A stretch of 64,000 bases of DNA, taken from contig JAJEKV010000020.1 of NCBI GenBank assembly GCA_021234155.1, positions 6,618,563-6,682,562 of the forward strand, read 5' to 3'. The position numbers were made by a program, and so were the translations under genes. Position 1 is the stretch's first letter; every line of letters starts with the position of its first letter. The notes under the pieces are model-generated. The model saw nothing but the letters and a program-made list of their open reading frames with translations. It ran no database searches and was not told the DNA's origin. Below, piece after piece: positions 22,735-33,621 of the stretch. The DNA comes from Isoetes taiwanensis. Its lineage: Eukaryota; Streptophyta; Lycopodiopsida; Isoetales; Isoetaceae.

Positions 22735-22905
22735 AACCAAAAGCTTCATTAGAATAGCACTTATTTTGAATTCTTGCAACTCTTTCAAGATCCTCAGCAA
22801 CCAATGTTCTTGCATCCACCATAATGCCAATTTTGATTCCACTTTGATCGTGGAATGAAAGATAGAAGAAGTTTTGTGATGCTATTCAGTCTACTTAATG
22901 TTTCA
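22735..22905 (-). pseudogene. Protein-coding fragment, unrecognised
   Basis: One minus frame reads a polar, protein-like stretch, DQSGIKIGIMVDARTLVAED, then LERVARIQNKCYSNEAFG, ending in a stop soon after. The composition is far from random AT-rich translation, suggesting an exon or retroposed fragment. I cannot name the family. Confidence 0.35.
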
Positions 22906-22959
22906 TCCCAAACAAATTGACCACTTGGAACCTGTTTCCCCCAAAGGGCAACATACTAA

Positions 22960-25200
22960 TTGTTGGTTTATGCATTGAAGTTAGGTCAAGCCATTTTGGA
23001 AGGTTAAGTCAAAGAAGAGCTTGGTAGTCAACGTTGATGTGGAGGTCAAAATATCTATCTTCAAGGTCAACACAAATATTCAAGGTCAACTTCCATGAGA
23101 GGTACTTCATTTGAGGTCAAAGTCAGTCAAAGATATGCTTTATAAGATTCTGGGTTAAGAAGATTGGAAGATGCTTTTTTGAAGATTGGAAGTTAAAGTT
23201 TGGAAGACCCCATGGTACTTGGTTCCACACTTAGCCATTTTTATCCATTTCCATATTCATATCTTATTCTTATCCCTTCCTAGTCATTTTCCCTTATCCC
23301 CCCAATACCATACCTTGCTTAATCCTTTTCTTTCCTAATGTACCTTATTTCCCCCATGAGATGCCCTTTCCATTGTCTTTCATACTTTTTGCCTCATTTT
23401 CTCTTTTGTATGCCACACCCTTGCCATACCTCTAGCCTAACTTCTCATTTGCAAACTTCTATACCCCCATGTCTCACTTACTATTGTGCCATAAGTGCCC
23501 ATATCACACGTGTGTTCCCATGGAATATTCCAACCATGTTGCTTGAACCTAGCATGTCCCAAAGGCATCAAGTTTCCTACTCATTGCCCAAATGATCAAA
23601 TTCCATTGCTCAAATGATCAAATCATTCAACTATTTTGTGGGGGACATCTTAAAACCATAGCCAAGGATTTTTAAATTGCAAAATACAGCATATTCCAGG
23701 TTTATACCTTAGAAAATACGGCCACCGTATCACGCAATTCTTGAAAAAATACTGCCGTTCAAACCTAAATTTGGAAATCGGCTCGAATCACGCCGGAATG
23801 GAATCCTTAAGCTTTAAAAACCATCTACTTTTGGATTCCCGCTCCTAAGCATCACATTAAGCCTAAATTTAAGCCCTAAGATGCCGGAACCATCAAATCT
23901 GAACTTATATACTGGGGAATCATGAACAGAATATTTTCGAAAGCCCAGACACACTCAAATTCAACATTGATCAATGCTGAGCATGATCTGAAGAGTTCTT
24001 GAAGTCCCTGAGCATTCCTTGACTAGATTTGCAAAAATCTGGTTGACATTATCTTCTAAAAATCATTTTATGATCTATGATGGCTATTTTACAGTGTTTG
24101 AAGACTTGAAGTATCATTATTTGATGTTATTGCGATTTACTCACCTTCATATCAATACAATTTGACTGCCAAGTTGACAAAACTATCTCTGATATCTTTC
24201 TTAGCAATTTCTTGTCTCAAAATATTTTACAGTAAATTCCGGAGTGTCCCAAAGTATTATTGGCCTACTTGCCCTTCATCCCCAACTATATTTGCACATG
24301 TGTGCACAAAAAGTTCGAAAAAAAACCCTCCCAAACTCAAGTTACAATTTTTTACATTTTGTCTGACATGATTTTTGACTGTCACTCACAAAACAGTGTC
24401 AAAAAAATAGTTTTAGTGATCCAAAATAGGATTTGATTGTTTGCCTCACATCCTTGAGACTTATACATCACCCTGGTTTTGGAATTTCCCAAAAATCCCC
24501 TCTGCAACTCAAGTTCCAAAATTCTGAGATCTGTCTATGGTTTTGACTGGTATTGACCAAAAATTGACTTAACTTTGAGCTTGAATATCTCACAGATTTG
24601 AGTTCAGACTTGGTCAAGGTTTTTTCCATTGCATGCTTATAACTTTTTTACACCAGTCACAATCATTTGACCTCAGAAATCAACTCACCAATGCCAGCTA
24701 CATCGATTTGAGTAAAGACCCCTTATTTCTGAATTGGGAAAGGTATGAACATTTGATATTTGAGCTTTTTCTCAAAAAATTCTTGCATAGACTGATCACC
24801 ATAAGTGATCTGGAGGTTCTAACCCCAACTTGAATATAGTTTCAAGTTGGCTTCTTGTGTTTGACTCTCTAGCCAGGTTGAGGGTCAACAGAACCCTCAA
24901 GTTAACTATTATGTCAAATGTTTCAGCATACTACATACAATGCCCCAATTAAATACACAGGCTAGCATCCATGCTTCATAGGACCAATTTCTATCCAGGA
25001 AATATCATTAACTAAAGTAAAACAACAATATCAAAAGGTAGTTAGTCTAGGAGTATGAGTGCAATGAACAATGAACTCAACATCATGGTTAGCTGCTCAA
25101 TTATTTAGACTACTTCAAACATCAGTGGCTTCCACAAAACCAATAAGGTTTCATGAAGAATTATTAAGACACACATCTCATTGGAAACCGAAATTGCCAA
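22960..25200. other. Anonymous region, possibly LTR-derived
   Basis: 22963 begins TGTTGGTTTATGCATTGAAG, the kind of sequence that starts plant LTRs, and many GGTCAA motifs follow. No matching second LTR, primer site or protein was seen, so this is weak. All open frames here are short. Confidence 0.25.
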
Positions 25201-25225
25201 AGTTGAAGTAATGGCAGAAACATAG

Positions 25226-25355
25226 GCATAGATACCCCAAAATGCAACATGACCTTATTAAGCTACTTAGCCTTCCTATCTTTCTAATTGGGCATAGATA
25301 CCCCAAAATGCAACATGACCTTATTAAGATAAGCCTTCCTATCTTTCTAATTGGA
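25226..25355. repeat. About 64-bp tandem duplication
   Basis: GGGCATAGATACCCCAAAATG..TTATTAAG..CTTCCTATCTTTCTAATTGG occurs twice head to tail with a 9-bp indel. Confidence 0.85.
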
Positions 25356-25879
25356 CATTAGCATCAAAAGAATTAAACATGATCAAAAGAACTAAAATAT
25401 CTGACCCTGGAAAAGCTCATCCCAGAAAGGAAAAAGCTCATACTTTCCCTAATCATTTGAGAAGAGAAACTATCAGCATTCTTTTGTTTAGTAAGAAATA
25501 CAGACACCTCTAGAAGTTAATATATGCAGCAATCTATGAACAGAAAGAAATTTATCTGATAATATCTCGCCCAACATCCTGCATATCATGAGCAGGTGGT
25601 TCATAAAGGAAGTGATAACGTTTTAAGCTCAGCTTATTATGTTCTAATCACAATGCAATGTAAGAATCTAGCTATACATAAAACATCTGGATTAATGAAG
25701 TTTACAAAAGTTGGAATTTATAGGAAGGTTAAAGTGTCACGAATCTATTATGCTACTCATCTATTAGATCCATCTGCACAGCCCAGAGGCGTTGATACGT
25801 TGCCACGCCAATCACCCTTAACACCAACTCTTCTCATCTCTCAAGGCAAATATGAAATTTTTGTTTGCTTCTACCTTTA

Positions 25880-26560
25880 AATAATAACATAATGATCTGC
25901 ATCACTTTTGGTGGCTAAGTACCTGAAAGAAAGTAAACGGAGTCCCCAGAATATGCTTAAGGATGGAGAAGATATATACAATACCTTTCTTGGGATCTCT
26001 AGCAAGAGGCAGAGGGAAAGGGAAACCGTCAGAGCCATATCAATCGACATCCAAAAGGGCAGGAAAACCAGAGGTAGAACCAGCACCTTGTCGGAAGAAT
26101 GCTGGGCTAAGGCATTTTCGCATCACTAGGGTTTCATTTTCGAAATTCATCGTCTTGCCTCTTCATCCTGTGTGCCGACCGCCAGATATTGCAACTTCAT
26201 ATAGAAGAATCCATCATCTGCCGCATGTAAGACAGATGGCGAGATTAACGGCAGATAGAGGCTGGAAGAAATCCCTGGTGGATATGGCCGCTGGCTGGAG
26301 CATCGCCTGGGAGCGTTGTTTCGAAACAAAGCTTTCTATCCTAACTATCCCTGAAGAATATCGCTTGCTTCAAAGGGAAGAAATCAATGGCCATTTGCCC
26401 TGCATGATTAACTGGCCCTGAAGAATCGCTTACGTTAGAGGGAAGAAATCGATGGCAATGGTGCAGGCCTCGCATATTGCAGATGAAGAAATCAGAGGTA
26501 AGGATTTTCTTGCAGAGGAAGAACATAACAGAGGCACAAAATGCGACAGAAGGGTCCACT
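25880..26560. other. Open frames on both strands, no family recognised
   Basis: Plus strand 25963-26421 is open for 152 codons, with a basic segment near residues 12-35 (SLARGRGKGKPSEPYQSTSK). The minus strand has a leader-like GAAACCCTAGTGATG at about 26117-26131, but that frame stops after 27 codons. 26348-26460 carries a 72-bp imperfect tandem duplication (CTGAAGAAT..CGCTT..AGGGAAGAAATC). The composition is less AT-rich than the surroundings, so a decayed gene is possible. Confidence 0.25.
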
Positions 26561-27094
26561 ATAAATTCACCACAAGTGCATCATAAATGCCTGTAGACAC
26601 ATAGAAATGCCCTACCACGTGTCAGCGGGAGGGCTCTTCAAACGAATTCCATCAAACAAATAGGTTATCAAACAGAAAATGATACTGCATTAGATATGAG
26701 TGATAAACATCATCATAGCTTATATGTATGAGTTCAAGAAAGGATTAGAGTACTAAACAAGACAAGATAACTCTCAAATATCAAATTCTAAACTTGTGAA
26801 TGAAACGATGTCTTTTTTTTTGTCACTTTGGTTTCTACCTTTTGCTTTCGAAATATTGCCTGATTGCGGCGTTCCGATGATTTGTACAAGGAGGTCTGGT
26901 ACATTTACCTTCCAAGACCGGGAGGATCTCCAAAGTGCTCTGAACCTGCAAGTTCAATGTTTCTTGCCTACACTTCGTGACTAGGCACAGAATATTCATT
27001 CTGAGGGAGGGATGGTGGTCACATCTCTGACTGTATCTATTGTGAGATTGACACAATTATTACAGTTAATACAGGCCTTGGTTCCAGGCTCTGA

Positions 27095-27375
27095 TGCCAG
27101 TATGTGGGAACTAGTGATGCTTTAGTGCAGACATTAGAGTCAGAGTTACAGCCACAAAAGCAGCATTGTGTTTACGCAACCAAGATCCACTCGAGCGGTC
27201 TTCATGGCTCCGTTACAATCTCTCCCCCTAAATCTATGCTCGTCCTCAAGCATCATGCTTCCACTGCAGACACAACCACACCATACTTCCCCTTCATGGC
27301 AGAATTATGTATCATATGACATCCATGTCATTTATGGCCCCATGAAGGCTCGAGTTCGAGCCCTGCTCTGATAAC
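27095..27375 (-). mobile_element. LTR-retrotransposon internal remnant
   Basis: On the minus strand, GCTTGAGGACGAGC, then TTTAGGGGGAGAGATTGTAAC, resembles the polyprotein end plus polypurine tract before a 3' LTR. Two primer-site-like sequences (TTATCAGAGCAGGG at about 27364-27377, GGCATCAGAGCC at about 27091-27103) flank it. Nested or recombined pieces; boundaries uncertain. Confidence 0.45.
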
Positions 27376-28910
27376 AACTGTGACGGGCCTACCGGGTTAG
27401 CCCTCCAGGTAACCCGAGATCCCATCAAGACTTGCCTGACTAATAACAAGTTCGTATACATGAGTTATTCTTAAGCCAAACTCAAGGTAAAGAATTGAAT
27501 CTTTAATCCAAACCATATCCAATAACACCTATGAGCTCAACTTTCAAAGATGTAATATCATGCTTTATACATTGACAATATTTTACGCCCTAAGAATTCA
27601 CACGTTAAGTTTTATAAAACAATAACAAGGCCTTGCTAAAAGGCTCACAAATATCTCCCAGACTTCTAACTCAGTTGAAGCTTACTGTTTGACACTCCTT
27701 TAAGCCTCATGCCTGCCTGCATACACCATGAACACGTGGGGTTAGTCATAAAGACTAAGTCAGGGTTTAAGGGTGCTAATAAATGCCCATGACATCATAT
27801 ACAAGCATCATGCATCAAACAATACAACCATGAGGACCATCCTCATATAGAACAACTTATAGCAAGAGAGTCCCACAGTGCAAAAGTCACATGTTTAGTA
27901 TTCCACATCGATTATATGCTTTGTAGAGAGACAAAATTGCATCATGAGAATATAATACTAAAGTGTTATAAATGCATCCAAATATGATACCTCTACATGT
28001 CATAACCAGATCATGAGAACCATGAGATAATAATGAGGCAACCATGAAAATAATTGTAAAAACCATAAGATAACCATAGGCGTGCAGTGTAACTTCGGTT
28101 CTATGCAGGCCACTCGGGATGGCAGCAAATACAGGCGGGGTAAGCCTCATGTCATGTGTACATGCCCGCAGCGCTAGGGTTCCACATGTCAGAGTCATCA
28201 TCAATTCCATGATACTATAGCATATCTGTGACATAGCCAGAACTAGCATATCCATGTGCATAAGCATGCATACATATCATGATCATAAAATCTTACCAAT
28301 TCTAGCTCATAACATCATCATACAATAATCTTACAAGCACATACTCATCTCACGTGATAGTGACATCATGATTATATATTTCAAATGCAAAGGTATAACT
28401 TTCATGAAACATTCAAGTACAAGGTCCAAGAGACTATATCAACTTATCCATGCATCAGTCATTCAAGTACAAGAACTATGAATATTCCACTACTTGTCAC
28501 TATACCTATGTGATTCTTACATACAAGGCACTAAAAGTATCAGGATGTATCATCTATACATTTACATGGCTAATTTGATACTTCACAAGGAGTTTATAGA
28601 AATACCCGCATTTTCCCACGAGGAAAGCTCATTCTAGAATGCTATTATGTCTAATGCGCTAGTTATTGCTTTACATGACAAATCTTCACACCCAATATCT
28701 CTATAGAGGTATGCCCATCATCACTTGCAATGTCCGTATAGGACCATTCCTCTAATTAAGAATGTAACATCTTGTCTTAATGTAGCAGTTGAGTCCACTA
28801 GCTACGCCTTGTTATTCAATCCTTTTTATACCTTATAATTTTATGAGTCCTACAATGGCTCATGCCATAACCACATTCTTAACCCATAAGCTTCTCAAAC
28901 CCTCCTAGCC

Positions 28911-28960
28911 ATAGAATAGAATAGAATAGAATAGAATAGAATAGAATAGAATAGAATAGA
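28911..28960. repeat. (ATAGA)10 microsatellite, LINE tail
   Basis: Ten perfect copies directly abut the 3' end of the minus-strand LINE, so in element sense the tail is (TCTAT)n rather than poly(A). Confidence 0.9.
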
Positions 28961-30520
28961 GTTTTTATCGTCTACAGAGAATAATTGGCCTATGGGGCTC
29001 AAACAAGAGGCACAACAAGCGTATTACTATCCAGGTTAAACCCTTCCCCCCTGCCTCGAAGAGTTGTTTGGGGAAAAACCCGTATCAAGAATAGGTTTGC
29101 AGTCAAACTGTACAAATACAAATACAAAAATATATATCAATGGGGAGATATATATGTATGTACACGTATCAGGTAACTGCTCGAGGTCCGAGCTAATGTC
29201 GGTGATCCATGGTCTCTTGAAGGTATGATTCCATCCTTCGTACCAAGCTCGTGCTCAGCATCTCATACAGGGGCTGGCAAGGGCGGACCAGTTCAGCATA
29301 GCGTATCCAAATGTCATCATATGCCAGACAACTCTGAAGGGTGTGGCATTCATCTTCCACAGCTCCAACCTGGCAGCGTTGGCAAAGCCTCTCCTAACGC
29401 GGCTCCCTAATCCATCTCCCCGTCTCAATCCGGAGATGGTGTGCACCTGTGCGGATAGAGGCAATGGATCTGCACTTTTTCATGGGTGGATGAGTACACA
29501 AGTAGCATTGCGGGCCCCGCTCCAACATGGAATTTATGTGTCGTTGATAATATGTCGTCTTGACCTGTTCAAGGGTGTTGGTATCCCATAGATTGCTGAG
29601 GAAGCATATATCAAGGTACTGTCTGAGAGTGTGGTGATCTGCCTCCGTTTGCACTCGATGCACCTGTGCTCCTGCACATTCCATCTGGCCAGCCACTGAG
29701 CTCTCTTTTCTCGCCAGCAGTCTTTTAGGCATTGAGGCCCCATTGCCACAGTGTAAGCGAGGTTAGGGAGACGAGTATCGTCCATGCTGACCACCTTCTG
29801 GAAGTAGACGATGTGTCTGTCAAGGGCCCCCCTTTGAAGAGGCAAGAAACCTGTTTCCAAGAATCTGGTATGGCATGGGACTGTGGACTTCACCCCTAGG
29901 GCCCGTGCCAAGAAAGCTTTCTGCACCTGCGCCAAGTCATTCCAAGTGGCGAGGGAAATCATTAGGGCCCCAGACCTCGACCCCATACAGAAGCACATGT
30001 TCTACTAGCACCTTGAATAGGTGCGATTGGTGGGCCCAATCATACAGCTCTGCCTTGTGGCTATTGTTCTGTTTTGCATAGAGTGCCTTCCAACCTGCTG
30101 CGGCTCGCAGCCGAATAGAATTGTCCCAGTTCATGGCCGACGGGGACTCCACCTCCAAATATTTGTAAGCGGGCACCACTTCAACATTTTGGCCACGATA
30201 AGTTAGAGTTGGGGTCCTTGGCTAGCGTGCGGACGATATGAGAACTACCTTAGACTTGGCTAAGTTGACGCGCATGTCAGTCATCTGGCAAAATGTGTCC
30301 AGGGCATCGAGATGGCGTTGCATATCTGCCTGAGTGTGTGCTAGGAGGTCCACATCATTAGCATAGATCAACTGCCTGGTGATTTGGTGTAGGAGTTGAG
30401 CCCCAATGTCTCCATTTATCAGCGAGCCATCTCTCCAGTTGATCAACGTACAGGCCAAATAGTGTGGGAGAGAGGGGGCATCCCTGGCAGACCCCGATAC
30501 TACTCTCGATAGAGAAATAG
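28911..30520 (-). mobile_element. LINE, second clade, copy C (best preserved)
   Basis: Minus strand, several frames: QGCPLSPTLFGLYVDQLERW (about 30490-30430), then IYANDVDLLAHTQADMQRHL, the catalytic box with YAND where YADD is expected, then MRVNLAKSKVVLI (30222-30400). Next come the thumb region KVLVEHVLLYGVEVWG (30179-29937), TRFLETGFLPLQRGALDRH (29998-29534), QYLDICFLSNLWDT, PPMKKCRSIA, HHLRIETGRW (29732-29394) and the C-terminus to 29255. 5'-truncated and frameshifted. This YADDVxLL..GMxVNLxKTKV and LRIETGRW type is, from general knowledge, common in algae and seed-free plants. It sits inside the 27.4-31.1 kb LTR. Confidence 0.8.
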
Positions 30521-31603
30521 CATCCCACATGACTATGTCATATGACTTCCTTGGCTCTAATTTATCTTCTTTATTAAGTAGACGTGCCAAGATGCATCTA
30601 TTCTGTTTACTAACATCCAACAAGATCCATTTTCTTATGCATCATTAATTCCTCAATCAATCACCATCAATATCAAGTAACTTAATTCTAAAGCCTTCTA
30701 ATATAAACTAAGAACATCACATCAACAAATCCTTGGTGTAAGACTTAACCATCCACCTGAGAACCGCTTCAAGAATGGTTCTTTGGCATCTTATAGTTGT
30801 TATTCTTTCAAAAATATCCCTCTTTTCAGCTCCTAGATCCAAGAATCAAACTATACAAAAAGATACATAGTGCAATCAAATCGGACCTGTCACCACTCTT
30901 TCTGCCATATTTTCCACATACAGACGATAGGCCTAATCAGACCCAATCCAAAAACCTCATTTAGAAACTTCCCAAAAAAGTACAAATCATCCAGAAACCC
31001 TTACAAAAATCTATGCCCTTTGCTTTTCTCTTAAGATTTTTATAATTTTACTGCATATCAAGTATGCATTATTGGTACAATACCCCAAAATATATAATGC
31101 ATAATACGGCCAAGGTACCAGGACCGTCACACTGGTGCTGATCCAGAATAGAGCAACATGGCTCTTGGAAGTGTAAGAAAATTACTCGTCCCTTCCTTCA
31201 ACCAACGAGAGATCCTCGTCCTCATCTCTAACATCAAGAAACATTTGCACCAAAAGGTAATAAATCATAGGACATTCTTGTAACTAATATAAGATGGCTA
31301 AGAGCGTATGACGCAATCATTTGATGCAAAATTTAAGGTTACGACCTCGGGATTCAAAGTCGAGCATTATTATTCTTATGGTAGAAATCTTTACCCCTTA
31401 ATAGTACATGTACAAGACATATGTAGTATATATGGGCAACAAGTAAGCAAGGCTATCACTGTCCTTAGTGAGGGGACATAAAGCGTGGGAGAAAAAGACT
31501 AATGTCCTTCAAAAATTATAAGAAGGAAAAAACTTGATCAGTGTTATTCAATATTTACGAAAATGTACATATCTTCCATGTTCACATGAATCACCTTTTT
31601 TAA

Positions 31604-33589
31604 TTATACATGATCATTTTTGTCTTTTTTTGTCTTTGGCTTCAACAAGACGGTCGCATATGACCAAAACTGTCTTGGATCAAAATATTTTATCGTAATG
31701 AATAAGACTAAGCGGTAAAAAACAATCATGAGACCTTGAATGGCTATATTCCACCATTTTGAATTATCGAGACGTATATGATAATAGTTTGTCAAGATCT
31801 CAGCCCCACTTAGAATTGGGTCGCCATTGTACTGATTGTTAAACTGTAGTCCAAAAAGTTCATTTGTATATAACCCCTGTAATGGTGATATTAGTATGCA
31901 AAAGCTTGGGAATAGAAGAATTGATAAGAACTTCCTATTTCAATCTACGTACCTGTAATGTATATCTCTGGAAAGCAATGTATGACATTGGATATTTCCA
32001 AAATGGTTTTGGTAAATCTGCGGTGAGTCGAAAAAATCCACATGCTAATATATACATTCCCTACACCATGAATTATAGATAAAGAAATAAGAATTTTAGA
32101 GGAGGAGGCATATTTTTACATCCACTTGAAACCAATCGATTTATACGGTGCACACACCACACCAACGCAGGGGTTGGGATTTTTTTTTTTTTTTTTTTTG
32201 GGGGGGGGGGGGCCTACCTGTATTCCGGCTCCTAAAATTATGCCCATGAGAAAATTCGGAACTACACTGGCTAGTAACATCATCAAACTCTCCACACAAG
32301 TAACCGCCATAAAGAGATTCAATACGAAATAGATAAAGTGACTAAATCCAGGGTGGAGGTTGACCATGTTGTAGATGATTGTTCCTGGCAATAATGTTAT
32401 TATGAATAAGAAAGGAATAGATGATATCATATTCCCAATTATAAAAGGCATTATGCTGTAATGCCCATTGAGCCTCTCATGATTAAATACCTGGACACGA
32501 ATATAAATATGTTACAAGCTGTATTACAATGCGAGAAATCAGTAGATAACTACATACCCTTAAATCCTCGCTGAAGGATGGGAAACAACCAATGGACATA
32601 AAAGTTAAGAAAACGCCACAAAAAAACAAGCATGAAGCTCTTGCCTGTAAATACAAATGTAGAGCATGAATGAGTGATATATATGTTATATATTTTGTTC
32701 CTACAGTGACGGTATATCTTATTGTAATAACACTTTTTTGGCACAAAGAAAAAGAAGAGCATTTTTTATATCCATTTCAGATGGGATATTGGCTTAAGAA
32801 TTCAACAAATACCAATACAAATACTGAACCCCATGAACAACCTCGAGGTTACGCAACATAATTATACAATTTCTAGCATGACTATTTCAGATGGGATATT
32901 GGCTTAAGAATTCAACAAATACCAATACAAATACTGAACCCCATGAACAACCTCGAGGTTACGCAACATAATTATACAATTTCTAGCATGACTATTGTTG
33001 ATGGACAAGTAAAGAGGAGTTGGGAGTGGAGACATCTCTTACGTAATTACACAATTTCTAACATGGCTATTGTTGATGGATCTCTAAAGAGGAGTTGGGA
33101 AAAGAGACATGTCACATTGAAGATACACCTGCCACATCTGTAATAGAGATATGTTCAAGTTGTTCTGTGTCTTTATCAAATTCTTTATCATGAAAAGCGA
33201 TGGAAACACCCCCTTTTCATCTAAAAAGTGATGGGGAAAGTCACTGGGTTCAATGGAGGTTGGGTGCTAAAAGAATAAAAAGGTCTCTCCATATTTTTGT
33301 CATAATTGTTTCAATGACCATTATGTTCATTTCCTTTCCTTAAAGCATTTTTATTTTAATCCTAGTACTAAGGGTTGTACTAGCCTATTGTATGGGTCCC
33401 ATGATCTATTGGTGAATGCTAAAAATCTTATTCCATTCTATTCTTTTATGCCTTCTTGGAATCGTGGCTGGACTTGTTGCTTTTCTTTTTATATTTTCTT
33501 TAAAGCATGGGTCAGTTTGGGCAAACTGCAAGGTAAAAAAGAATTTTCCGATTGGATTCTTCTACGATAGGAAATTTTCCAATAAGATT

Positions 33590-33621
<32 letters not shown>

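Larger units (their letters stand above)
27379..31132 (-). repeat. Long LTR (TGTGACGG...CCGTCACA) holding a nested LINE
   Basis: Begins TGTGACGGGCC and ends GGACCGTCACA, matching inverted termini typical of an LTR. On the minus strand its 3' side is followed by a primer-site-like TTGTTATCAGAGC and its 5' side is preceded by a pol-end-like run of acidic residues (about 31205-31235, DVRDEDEDLS). Minus the nested LINE (28911 to about 30510-30640) the LTR is about 2.0 kb. Internal-type sequence on both sides means it is not a plain solo LTR. Confidence 0.55.

Noticed and set aside
22963-24950. Full LTR retrotransposon starting TGTTGGTTTATG
   Set aside because: No second LTR, primer site, polypurine tract or protein domain could be found.
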